Positions 4,118 through 10,098 of a stretch of 10,098 nt of DNA are shown here, piece by piece. The first letter of the stretch is position 1, and every line of letters starts with the position of its first letter. The stretch is from positions 1 to 10,098 of the forward strand of contig JAUVIW010000028.1 in NCBI GenBank assembly GCA_030592525.1. The letters are read 5' to 3'. Origin of the DNA: an archaeon. Lineage in GTDB: Archaea; B1Sed10-29; WALL01. The notes beneath the pieces are model-generated. The model saw only the letters and a list, made by a program, of their open reading frames with translations, did not search any database and was not told where the DNA came from. The position numbers and the translations under genes were made by a program.

Positions 4118-4822
4118 ATGTGGTGGACCCCTATCCTGCTGGCATCCATTCTCACGCTAGTGCACTACTTCAGCGAGCACGGCTCAAAGCACATCAACAA
4201 GTACTACAACCAGGTCATCAGCCTCAGCGCAGGCATATTCATCACGTACATCCTCCTGGAAATCCTTCCGGAGCTCTCCATCGCAGCCACAGTGGTCGGC
4301 GAAAGCATATACATCGCACTGCTCGTTGGGTTCGTGGCGTTCCACATCAGCGAGAAGTACGTGTACCAGCACGTGCGCAACAAAAAAGAGCTGCTCGAGG
4401 AATTGGAGCACCTGCACATCGCTGGCTTCGTGATAGACCACTTCATCGTCGGGTTTACATTAGTGCTATTGTTCCACCTGCCCGGAGAGTACTCGGTGCT
4501 CGGGTGGCTCGTGTTCGTCCCGTTCGTGCTCCACACCATCAGCTCAACGCTCTCGCTCAAGCACATATGCAGGCACCTTAAGGCAACGAAGCTCGAGCGC
4601 CTCGCGCTATCCACAAGCACCATAGCCGGAGCAGCCATAGCCACAATCATGAACCTCCAAAAGGAGCCGTTCTACATCGCGTTCGGGTTCATGATGGGCA
4701 TGCTCCTGTACGTCGTGGTCCGCGATATCCTGCCCCAGGAGCGCGAAGGAAAGCCATACTACTTTATTATCGGCGTGATGCTGTCAATGATATTAATAGA
4801 GCTTGCAAAGCTCCCCCTATAG
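4118..4822 (+). CDS. Polytopic membrane protein resembling ZIP metal transporters
   Basis: The 234-residue product has about seven or eight hydrophobic segments, at roughly 4-16, 33-50, 58-76, 103-120, 127-143, 165-178, 187-203 and 214-230. Three landmarks recall the ZIP family: LSAGIFITYILLEILPEL (36-53); the histidine/acid-bearing helix IDHFIVGFTL (106-115), similar to the metal-site helix; and GFMMGMLLYVVVRDILP (190-206), near a typical C-terminal ZIP helix. A charged loop with EELEHLHI lies between helices 3 and 4. ZIP proteins move Zn, Fe or Mn into the cytoplasm (known), but the canonical HxxxE-type site is not clear here, so transport is a guess from overall resemblance. The start at ATG 4118 lies 26 bases after the palindromic TATA. 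The longer reading from ATG 4073 would run through that promoter. Confidence 0.6.
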   Translation: MWWTPILLASILTLVHYFSEHGSKHINKYYNQVISLSAGIFITYILLEILPELSIAATVVGESIYIALLVGFVAFHISEKYVYQHVRNKKELLEELEHLHIAGFVIDHFIVGFTLVLLFHLPGEYSVLGWLVFVPFVLHTISSTLSLKHICRHLKATKLERLALSTSTIAGAAIATIMNLQKEPFYIAFGFMMGMLLYVVVRDILPQEREGKPYYFIIGVMLSMILIELAKLPL

Positions 4823-4844
4823 TTTCCTTGCGGTTCCCCTATAG

Positions 4845-4886
4845 CTTTTATAGTGGCTTTGAGTAACATCGGGTTCTAGGAGATGG
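4845..4886 (+). promoter_or_regulatory. TATA box and ribosome site of the glutamate-synthase-like gene
   Basis: CTTTTATAG (4845-4853) is a TATA-like element that would start transcription near 4875. AGGAG at 4878-4882 then lies eight bases ahead of the ATG at 4891, which decides that start over the out-of-frame ATG at 4883. Confidence 0.5.
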
Positions 4887-4890
4887 CATT

Positions 4891-6201
4891 ATGGGTTTCG
4901 CACCAAGAGAAGGCCTGAAGAGGCACATTAACGGAGACCAGGTAACTGGCACACAGCTAACGTTCGGCGAGCACGCCACCCAGAGCGGGATATGCAGCAT
5001 CTGCACCAAGTGCGGGCTGTGCGAGATAGGGAAGCGCGCTGCAACAGGCCACACCCTGTTCCCAGAGCCATTCGGCACAACGCAGTTCGGCGCCGAAAAG
5101 GTCATGCCCGGGCTCCAGGACCTCCAAATAATCCCAGAGCTCTACGGCCCCAACATCATATTCAAAAAAGTCAAGGTCAAAGGCAAGCTCGGCGGCTTTG
5201 ATGTCAAGGCGCCAATCAGCGTCGCGGCAATGGGCTCAACCATTGTTGCGCACACGCACGGCGCAGTGCTCGCAGAAGGCGCTGCAAAAGCTGGGATACC
5301 GCTGGTTATCGGCGAGAACGTCGTCGCGACCTACGGCAAAGAGGGGCTCATAGGGCGAATGAAGCCGTTCCTCGATGCCTACGACGGCAAGGGCGCTATC
5401 ATCGTGCAGTGCCAGGACCATGACGAGTCCATTGGCGTGGGCAAGATAGCGAAGGACAATGGGGTCCACGCCCTTGAAGTCAAGGTCGGCCAGGGCGCCA
5501 AACAGGGCCTTGGAGGCGAGATTAAGTTCGAGGGCGACGACAAGGCCAAAAAATACACTGAAATGGGCTACACAATCATCAAGAACCCGGACGGCTCCTA
5601 CCAAAGGCATGCAAATCCAGGAAGCCTTTCCAACGACGAGTTCCGCAAGAAGCTCGAGCACTTCGCTGCCTATGAGCTGCCCCTATGGGTCAAGACAGGG
5701 CTCGGGCACGGCCTTATCGACCTGATAAAGATTGTTGACGAGGTGAACAAGGACCTCGGCGGCGTCGTAAAAAACTTCACTGTCGACGGCTTTGGTGGCG
5801 GAACAGGAATGAGCCCGTGGCTCGTCATGAACGAGTGCTCGATACCGAGCGCGGCATTGTTCAATGCATTGGACTTCAAGCCATCGTTCGACCTCACACT
5901 CGCAGGTGGATACAACAGCGGATTCGATGTCGCGAAGGGCTTGATGATAGGGGCTAACGGCATCAGCATGGGCAGGCCTTTCCTGATAGCCGCCAACAAG
6001 GTTCAAAATGGCGAGAAGCTCGGGGCACAGGCCATCGTGAATTATGTGGACTCCCTTATTGAGGATATCCAGATGGTCGGCGCAATCGAGAAGCAGACAG
6101 ACGCCAAGGGCCTCGTTGGCAGGAAAACGCACCTGTTCGCCACAAGCAAGGAAGTAGGCGAGCTGTTCGGCGTGTCATACCGGCCAAAGCAAGTGCTGTG
6201 A
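4891..6201 (+). CDS. FMN-dependent glutamate-synthase-domain oxidoreductase with N-terminal Fe-S motif
   Basis: The 436-residue product resembles the FMN-binding TIM-barrel domain of glutamate synthase (GltB domain 2, COG0069 type). Landmarks are PISVAAMGSTIVAHTHG (108-124), a GxGAKQGLGGEIK segment near 200-212 matching the family's GGHLP region, DGFGGGTGMSP (299-309) for flavin phosphate binding, and GGYNSGFDVAKGLMIGANG followed by the GRPFL turn before 370. Ahead of the barrel, C35, C38, C41 and C44 are spaced CxxCxxCxxC, suggesting a [4Fe-4S] cluster for electron entry. The amidotransferase domain of classical glutamate synthase is absent, and no GltA or small subunit adjoins it. It may make glutamate with a separate glutaminase, or oxidise another substrate. 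Archaeal stand-alone versions are known, and their reaction is less certain. The preceding gene ends 69 bases upstream, and this gene has its own TATA box, so it is probably monocistronic. Confidence 0.8.
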   Translation: MGFAPREGLKRHINGDQVTGTQLTFGEHATQSGICSICTKCGLCEIGKRAATGHTLFPEPFGTTQFGAEKVMPGLQDLQIIPELYGPNIIFKKVKVKGKLGGFDVKAPISVAAMGSTIVAHTHGAVLAEGAAKAGIPLVIGENVVATYGKEGLIGRMKPFLDAYDGKGAIIVQCQDHDESIGVGKIAKDNGVHALEVKVGQGAKQGLGGEIKFEGDDKAKKYTEMGYTIIKNPDGSYQRHANPGSLSNDEFRKKLEHFAAYELPLWVKTGLGHGLIDLIKIVDEVNKDLGGVVKNFTVDGFGGGTGMSPWLVMNECSIPSAALFNALDFKPSFDLTLAGGYNSGFDVAKGLMIGANGISMGRPFLIAANKVQNGEKLGAQAIVNYVDSLIEDIQMVGAIEKQTDAKGLVGRKTHLFATSKEVGELFGVSYRPKQVL

Positions 6202-6243
6202 GAGCCAAGCGCTGTAGCTGAAGCAGTGTAAAAAAAGAAAGCG

Positions 6244-6288
6244 GAGTTGCAAAAAACTCAAATCGCAATAAAATCCCCTGAGAAGGGG
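6244..6288. terminator. Two small hairpins between convergent genes
   Basis: GAGTT/AACTC (6244-6248 and 6255-6259) and CCCCT/AGGGG with a GAGA loop (6275-6279 and 6284-6288) lie between the plus-strand flavoprotein and the minus-strand lysine-rich gene. On the plus strand the second is followed by TTATTTCTTTCT. On the minus strand, T-runs follow both (TTTTATT, then TTTCTTTTTTT). Together they look like a bidirectional terminator. Confidence 0.5.
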
Positions 6289-6696
6289 TTATTTCTTTCT
6301 GCGGACAGTCCTGCGCTTGGTCGTCTTCTTCTTAGCTACCTTGCGCTTAGCTGTCTTGCGCTTGGTCGTCTTCTTCTTAGCTACCTTGCGCTTAGCTGTC
6401 TTGCGCTTGGTCGTCTTCTTCTTAGCTACCTTGCGCTTAGCTGTCTTGCGCTTGGTTACCTTCTTCTTAGCTACCTTGCGCTTAGCTGTCTTGCGCTTGG
6501 TTACCTTCTTCTTAGCTACCTTGCGCTTGGCTACCTTGCGCTTAGCTGTCTTGCGGACAGTCTTCTTCTTAGCTACCTTGCGCTTAGCAGTCTTGCGGAC
6601 AGTCTTCTTCTTAGCTACCTTGCGCTTAGCAGTCTTGCGAACTGTCTTGCGCTTGGTTGTTTTCTTCCTAGCCGCAGTCTTTCTTCGTGCTACCAT
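6289..6696 (-). CDS. Histone-H1-like lysine/arginine-rich tandem-repeat protein
   Basis: Of the 135 residues nearly all are Lys, Arg, Thr, Val or Ala, and there is no acidic residue. The body is built from 15-residue units of the type TKRKTAKRKVAKKKT, with shorter 14-residue units (VRKTAKRKVAKKKT) nearer the N-terminus. Such proteins resemble the C-terminal tail of eukaryotic H1 and bacterial Hc1-like proteins (known) and are expected to be disordered and to neutralise and compact DNA or bind RNA. Its ribosome site (AAAGGAGGTGA, seven bases before ATG) is the strongest in the window, implying high expression. It is transcribed alone from a good TATA box. The plus strand across the same bases reads as a Leu/Ala-rich frame, which is an antisense artefact. 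Repeat number may vary between strains. Confidence 0.85.
   Translation of the reverse strand: MVARRKTAARKKTTKRKTVRKTAKRKVAKKKTVRKTAKRKVAKKKTVRKTAKRKVAKRKVAKKKVTKRKTAKRKVAKKKVTKRKTAKRKVAKKKTTKRKTAKRKVAKKKTTKRKTAKRKVAKKKTTKRRTVRRKK
6313..6678. repeat. 45/42-base tandem coding repeats
   Basis: Starting at 6313, GCGCTTGG recurs every 45 bases (6313, 6358, 6403, 6448, 6493). There is then one extra 15-base step, and units starting GCGGACAG or GCGAACTG recur every 42 bases (6553, 6595, 6637). The first three 45-base units are nearly identical at the DNA level, with drift towards the minus-strand 5' end of the gene. This points to recent expansion by slippage or unequal recombination. Confidence 0.85.
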
Positions 6697-6702
6697 TCGT
6701 TT

Positions 6703-6752
6703 TCACCTCCTTTAATGCTATAACAGAACTTTTTATCATAATATTTATAAAA
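6703..6752 (-). promoter_or_regulatory. Promoter and strong Shine-Dalgarno of the lysine-rich gene
   Basis: On the minus strand TTTTATAAATAT (6752-6741) is a good TATA box, and transcription would start near 6720. AAAGGAGGTGA (6713-6703) is essentially a full complement to the 16S rRNA 3' end and lies six bases before the ATG. This contrasts with the leaderless starts elsewhere in the window. Confidence 0.7.
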
Positions 6753-6782
6753 CTATCGCTGTTTTTGTTGTTTTTTCCAATT

Positions 6783-6807
6783 TTTTTTGTTTTTTCTGAA
6801 CAAAAAA
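6783..6807 (-). terminator. A/T stem-loop terminating the methyltransferase operon
   Basis: TTTTTTGTT (6783-6791) and AACAAAAAA (6799-6807) form a 9-base inverted repeat just past the methyltransferase stop. Read on the minus strand, the T-run CTTTTTTGTT comes directly after the stop codon, as expected for archaeal U-tract termination. Confidence 0.6.
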
Positions 6808-6809
6808 GA

Positions 6810-7415
6810 TTATTTGGAACACAGCACTCCGCATTCCCACAAGCCGTTTTCTGTCGCGATAACTTTTAACCCGTTGCTTTCACACAACTCAAAAAGTTCT
6901 TTGGGAGTCATCGGCTGCTCATAGCCGAAGAACCAGAGGCCAGTGACCTTCAATAGTGTCCTAATGAAAGTATAGAAGAAAGAGGGCCTAGGAGCTAGTA
7001 TAATGACGTATTTGCGGGAGGCCTCAGCGTGCTTTTTCACCATTAAGTCCTGCATTTCACCCTTGAAGTGCTCCACTAACCCGTCGGAATAAACAAGGTC
7101 GTAATCGCTTTTGAACTTTGTGTTGAACACATCGGCGACCAAGTACTCCACATCCTCCCTTTTTTTGGGGTGCATCTTGTGGTGCAGTTTCTTGGCGCTT
7201 TTTGCGTAATCAACAAGCGTTGCGCTGCCGCCGTACTCATCGAGCAATTGTGTCGCAAGCATGCCTGACCCCGCGCCGAACTCCATCATTCGCGGCTCGT
7301 GCAAGGAAACATTGCTTAGTAGTGTCTTGTACTGCTTAACCTGTTTGCCCTGCATCCACGCGTACAGCGGCCGTATTCTAGAGAGGGCGTCCCAGTAAGA
7401 GTTCCAGTTGTCCAT
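6810..7415 (-). CDS. Class I SAM-dependent methyltransferase
   Basis: The 201-residue product has the Rossmann-type layout. Motif I is MMEFGAGSGMLATQLL (43-58) with the glycine-rich SAM loop, motif II ends TLVDYA (67-71) with D69 for the ribose, D95 lies in LVADVF, and YDLVYSDGLVEHF (105-117) forms strand 4. The C-terminal half (PRPSFFYTFIRTLLKVTGLWFFGYEQ) has a hydrophobic/aromatic insert typical of the small-molecule or lipid-type Methyltransf_11/12 group. The substrate is unknown. The aromatic patch could bind membrane or a hydrophobic substrate (inference), which would suit its membrane-protein neighbours. ATG 7415 follows the TGA of the preceding gene by one base and has GAGG eight bases ahead; the longer reading from 7475 lies inside that gene. 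It is last in a three-gene operon, so translational coupling is likely. Confidence 0.8.
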   Translation of the reverse strand: MDNWNSYWDALSRIRPLYAWMQGKQVKQYKTLLSNVSLHEPRMMEFGAGSGMLATQLLDEYGGSATLVDYAKSAKKLHHKMHPKKREDVEYLVADVFNTKFKSDYDLVYSDGLVEHFKGEMQDLMVKKHAEASRKYVIILAPRPSFFYTFIRTLLKVTGLWFFGYEQPMTPKELFELCESNGLKVIATENGLWECGVLCSK

Positions 7416-7416
7416 G

Positions 7417-8070
7417 TCATTTCCTCTTCTTTTCCTTCTTGAACTCCAAGTAGGAGTAAGCGAACAGGTAGACAACGGATAGCAGCATCAAGCCCATCCA
7501 CATCAACAGGAGGCTACTGCCAACTATTGCCACGGGGATGGCGAGCACGCCAAAGAGCTTGAAGAACATCCCGCCCAACTTGTTGGACTTGTCCCACACG
7601 CGGTCGCTGGCCAGGGTCCAAGGCGTCTTTAGGCCAATGAAGTAATTGCGCTTGGAGTTCTCCATGAGCACTCCGGAATAGTATAGTATGACGCCCACGC
7701 CCGCCATCACGATGCCTGTCACGGGCACGGCAATGCCCCTGTTGACCAGGATGGACATCACGTAAATCGCGAAGAAGAACAGGGTGAACACGACCTTGAA
7801 GTTCTCGTAGTACTTGTAGAACTTCGAGATGTTCTTCTGGAACACGGCGATGAACGGCACCACTGTCAGCATGGCGTACATGCCAACCATTATGATGGGT
7901 ATGATTCCGAGGCCGAGCCACTTCGGGCCCCAGCCATTGGCAACGCCATCGGCGTCCCAGTGCGTCACCATGGTGTCCGGCATCGAGGGGTACCAGACAG
8001 CGGCGGTGAACACTGTGACGAGCACGAGGAAAATGACTAGTGACTCTTTCCAGTCAAGCGTGAACTTCAT
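7417..8070 (-). CDS. SdpI/DUF1648 family integral membrane protein
   Basis: The 217-residue product has about six hydrophobic segments (11-27, 52-75, 92-110, 114-132, 170-187, 189-206). The DUF1648 signature lies after helix 1 (YPSMPDTMVTHWDADGVANG, 27-46). The SdpI signature lies between helices 4 and 5: NYFIGLKTPWTLASDRVW (142-159) followed by N163 and GG. In Bacillus subtilis SdpI (known) gives immunity to the SdpC toxin and signals its presence by binding a repressor at the membrane. Many archaeal members have no known toxin and may have a general envelope role. The start overlaps the preceding gene stop by four bases (ATGA), and the methyltransferase follows by one base. No SdpC-like toxin or SdpR-like repressor is seen in the window. 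Confidence 0.85.
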   Translation of the reverse strand: MKFTLDWKESLVIFLVLVTVFTAAVWYPSMPDTMVTHWDADGVANGWGPKWLGLGIIPIIMVGMYAMLTVVPFIAVFQKNISKFYKYYENFKVVFTLFFFAIYVMSILVNRGIAVPVTGIVMAGVGVILYYSGVLMENSKRNYFIGLKTPWTLASDRVWDKSNKLGGMFFKLFGVLAIPVAIVGSSLLLMWMGLMLLSVVYLFAYSYLEFKKEKKRK

Positions 8071-8333
8071 TTCTTTCGCCTCGCCTTGTGGGTGCGCCGG
8101 CTCTTTGCCTTAGGGGTGCGCTTGCCCTTCGCCTTGTGGATGCGCTTGTTGTTCAGCACAGCAAAAATGAAGTACGTGAAGCCAAGAATCATCGCGATAA
8201 GCAGTGAGTGCACAATATCAAAGCCGCTGTTCAGTATTTGCCTGGTCACGAGGTCGATGAAGAACGACCCTGCGAACACTATGCCAGCCCACAAGAGTGG
8301 CTCCTGCTTCTTGTTAAGGTCTTTACAAATCAT
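8067..8333 (-). CDS. Two-helix membrane protein with a strongly basic C-terminal tail
   Basis: The 88 residues start with a polar stretch, then have two hydrophobic helices (about 13-31 and 40-60, the latter SLLIAMILGFTYFIFAVL). The tail of some 26 residues, from HKAKGKRTPKAK on, consists almost only of Lys, Arg, Ala, Thr and His. By the positive-inside rule the tail should be cytoplasmic, where it could hold DNA, RNA or acidic lipid. I recognise no family. GAAGGTG lies five bases before the ATG, and a TATA-like CTTTTAATG (8367-8375) about 35 bases upstream suggests the operon promoter. The four-base ATGA overlap with the SdpI-like gene suggests coupled synthesis and perhaps a shared membrane complex (inference). 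Confidence 0.7.
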   Translation of the reverse strand: MICKDLNKKQEPLLWAGIVFAGSFFIDLVTRQILNSGFDIVHSLLIAMILGFTYFIFAVLNNKRIHKAKGKRTPKAKSRRTHKARRKK

Positions 8334-8338
8334 TCGAG

Positions 8339-8375
8339 CACCTTCACTACCCTTTCAAGTAAGCCGCATTAAAAG
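8339..8375 (-). promoter_or_regulatory. Probable promoter and ribosome site of the three-gene membrane/methyltransferase operon
   Basis: The minus strand reads CTTTTAATG (8375-8367), then GAAGGTG (8345-8339) five bases before the ATG at 8333. It fits in the 50 bases after the carboxykinase stop. No strong T-run ends the upstream gene here, so read-through from the carboxykinase is also possible. Confidence 0.4.
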
Positions 8376-8383
8376 CATTTCCC

Positions 8384-10087
8384 TTATTCCAGCCAGTTCC
8401 AGAGCCACTTTTGGCTCGGAAAGGCCTTTCGCAGGTACCTGCGCCGAGAGGCATTGAACCTGCGGCAGAACGCCTTATACGCCCCTGGCTTGTGGAGCTC
8501 GTACGGGTCAAAGCCCGGCCACTCGCCCACGAGCGTGCGGGTGTTGATGTCCTTGTGCCATTTGACCTTGTTCTTGAGCACGGCCTCAATCATCTTGAAC
8601 GTGTCCTTGGGAGCCACCTTTTTGGTGCCGACAGAGCCAGTGTTCAGGATAACAAAGTCCACTGAAGGATTCTTACGTATCCACTCGCGCATCGCGCTCA
8701 CGCGGTCCGCGCGGTACCCCGTGATAGTGAAGGGGTCAAAGCCCATGGTGCGAACAGCCTGTTCCCCTGTGACGCCGACTTCAGTGCCGGCGCGCTTCAC
8801 TGACTCGCCCAGAGCAAAGAAGGAGGCAGCCTGGTCACCGCTCACCTTCTGGAGCGCGGGGAAGTCGCCGCGCGTCAGGAAAAACACGTTGGCCACATTA
8901 TGGGCATCGGGATTCTTGGCTGTTCCAGGAATCTCGTGCCTTTGGACGAACGCCCGGCCGTTCGGGCAAAAGGCAAGGTCATCGAAATCCAGCACGCCGT
9001 TTTTCACGGGCACGTTCTCGACCATCGTGTCCGAGTCTGTCAGGACTGCGTGCAGTAAGGGCTCCTCGTATTTCTGAGTGATTGAGTCGGTCTTGACGTA
9101 GAACTGGTCCTCCATGCCAATGGCCTCGCCAGCCCAGGTGAGGAACAGCATGTCGTCCTGCTTGAAGCGGACATTCTTCATGGTGCGCGGGTGAAGGTAT
9201 AGCGACACAGTGGTTTTCCCCGTGCCGCTGAGCCCGGCGAACAGAGCACCCTTGCGGCCGAACACCTTGGAGCCCATGTGGACGCCGAGGCCGTTGTGCT
9301 GCTCGGTGAACAAATGCTGCGCTGCGCGCATGCAGCCCTTCTTGACTTCGCCGGCGTAGTCAACGCCGAGGCCGAAGGTTATGTTGCCGTACGGCTCGAA
9401 CGCGACGAGGGCAGTGTCCCACTCGGGCACGAAACAAAGCATTATCCTTGTGGGCTTTTTCTTCTTGGGGAAGAAGTTGTTGTGGAACGCGAGCGCCATG
9501 CGGGAGTAGTCCTTGGTGCAAATGACCTCGGTGTTATACGAGTACTTTGCGTCGCTGCCGATGCTCTTGGTGACGGAGAGCATTGTAGCACTGTTTTTGA
9601 GGCGGACCGCTGCCTTGCGCAGGCGGTGCAGTGCCTCCCGCCGCTTGGCGTTGAGTAAAGGGTAGTTGAAGTTAGAAGCAGAAGTAAGCGCCTGCAATCC
9701 GGCGGCATCCCTGTCCTCGATGGCCTGGAGCATTAGCTTGCGGTTCGGTGCGCGCAGGTCGTTGGCGAGCTCGTAAGCAAGGGCCCAGTCCCCGCGTATT
9801 TCCAGGGCGGCTCTTTTGCCCTGGAGATAGCGCACTGCAGCCTCGATGTTTTCTTTGATTGCCTTTTTTTGCGCTGCTGTCGCGTAGTGGACATTGTCAA
9901 TCGTCTGCTTGCGCGAGCGGCCGGTCTTGTGGGTGTAGTAGAGCATGATGCTCTTCTTGTCGGGAACCTCAAGCCACTCACTGTACTCGCGCATCTGCTT
10001 CGGCGTGGCGCCCCGGGCGCCGCGGTGAGCCTCGCGGTACTTGTCCTTGAAGAGCTTGACGAGCGCAGGGTCTTTTCGGTGCTTCAC
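8384..10087 (-). CDS. pckA: ATP-type phosphoenolpyruvate carboxykinase homologue; 5' end may lie beyond the window
   Basis: The 567-residue reading matches the ATP-dependent PEP carboxykinase family. TGRS at 55-58 is the substrate-binding arginine loop. DYAGEVKKG (243-251) carries the metal-site lysine (K250), and H270 in VHMGSKV is the second metal ligand. The P-loop GLSGTGKTT (285-293) holds K291, D311-D312 are the kinase-2 acids, ENVPVKNGVLDFDD (357-370) and AGTEVGVT (433-440) are family landmarks, and LNTGSVG (481-487) is near the adenine site. The enzyme (known) interconverts oxaloacetate + ATP with PEP + CO2 + ADP in gluconeogenesis. The GTP-using type is unrelated at this level. Odd points: TGRSRKQ replaces the usual TGRSPKDK, AGTEVG replaces AGTERG, and the region at 65-200 is hard to align. 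GTG 10087 is the first candidate start, but the frame stays open to the window edge and no ribosome site is seen, so the N-terminus is uncertain. Confidence 0.82.
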   Translation of the reverse strand: MKHRKDPALVKLFKDKYREAHRGARGATPKQMREYSEWLEVPDKKSIMLYYTHKTGRSRKQTIDNVHYATAAQKKAIKENIEAAVRYLQGKRAALEIRGDWALAYELANDLRAPNRKLMLQAIEDRDAAGLQALTSASNFNYPLLNAKRREALHRLRKAAVRLKNSATMLSVTKSIGSDAKYSYNTEVICTKDYSRMALAFHNNFFPKKKKPTRIMLCFVPEWDTALVAFEPYGNITFGLGVDYAGEVKKGCMRAAQHLFTEQHNGLGVHMGSKVFGRKGALFAGLSGTGKTTVSLYLHPRTMKNVRFKQDDMLFLTWAGEAIGMEDQFYVKTDSITQKYEEPLLHAVLTDSDTMVENVPVKNGVLDFDDLAFCPNGRAFVQRHEIPGTAKNPDAHNVANVFFLTRGDFPALQKVSGDQAASFFALGESVKRAGTEVGVTGEQAVRTMGFDPFTITGYRADRVSAMREWIRKNPSVDFVILNTGSVGTKKVAPKDTFKMIEAVLKNKVKWHKDINTRTLVGEWPGFDPYELHKPGAYKAFCRRFNASRRRYLRKAFPSQKWLWNWLE

Positions 10088-10098
10088 GAGCAGAGAAA

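Noticed and set aside
3502..4155. Long Arg-rich minus-strand frame of 217 codons.
   Set aside because: An out-of-frame shadow of the PIN gene that runs into ribC and the divergent promoter. GC-rich codons leave it open by chance.
6313..6678. Regular 42-45 base periodicity, considered as a CRISPR array.
   Set aside because: The whole unit repeats with no variable spacers, and the frame codes for a repeat protein.
6247..6723. Long Leu/Ala/Ser-rich plus-strand frames across the repeat gene that look like membrane repeats.
   Set aside because: The exact antisense of Lys/Arg repeat codons yields such sequence. The minus strand has the TATA box and the perfect ribosome site.

Overview
The window looks like a chromosome segment from an archaeon, possibly of the DPANN group (inference). 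Reasons: an archaeal-type riboflavin synthase; TATA boxes about 26 bases ahead of several start codons, several of which look leaderless; GGTG/GGAGG ribosome sites; a histone-H1-like Lys/Arg repeat protein; and many small compact genes. Most of the window is moderately GC-rich, but about 210-2560 is visibly richer in A/T.

Layout. At 1-170 (minus) is the N-terminus of a nitroreductase. About 309-2444 is an accessory island with two divergent arms. The minus arm encodes a JAMM/MPN metallopeptidase. The plus arm is an operon of two small proteins that resemble each other and a caspase/CHAT-like cysteine peptidase. The island is bracketed by a near-identical 13-base direct repeat and by imperfect inverted repeats. 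Next come a small unknown gene (2582-2842, minus) and a charged helical protein (2905-3147, plus), which share a divergent promoter. A PIN-domain nuclease and riboflavin synthase form a minus operon (4064-3134). The PIN gene is divergent from a ZIP-like membrane protein (4118-4822), with a palindromic TATA element centred between the two starts. A glutamate-synthase-type flavoprotein with an N-terminal four-cysteine cluster follows (4891-6201, plus), convergent with the lysine-rich repeat protein (6289-6696, minus). A minus operon (8333-6810) encodes a two-helix membrane protein with a basic tail, an SdpI/DUF1648 membrane protein and a SAM methyltransferase. The window ends in an ATP-type PEP carboxykinase homologue (8384-10087, minus) whose 5' end may lie outside.

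Working together. The flanks look like housekeeping: flavin synthesis, a flavin/iron-sulfur oxidoreductase, gluconeogenesis or anaplerosis, DNA compaction and metal transport. The candidate undescribed system is the island, which pairs a predicted isopeptidase or Ubl-type peptidase arm with a predicted caspase-like protease arm that has small partner proteins. Its function (defence, toxin-antitoxin or regulated proteolysis) is inference from domain content and context. No transposase, integrase or toxin of known family is visible with it.
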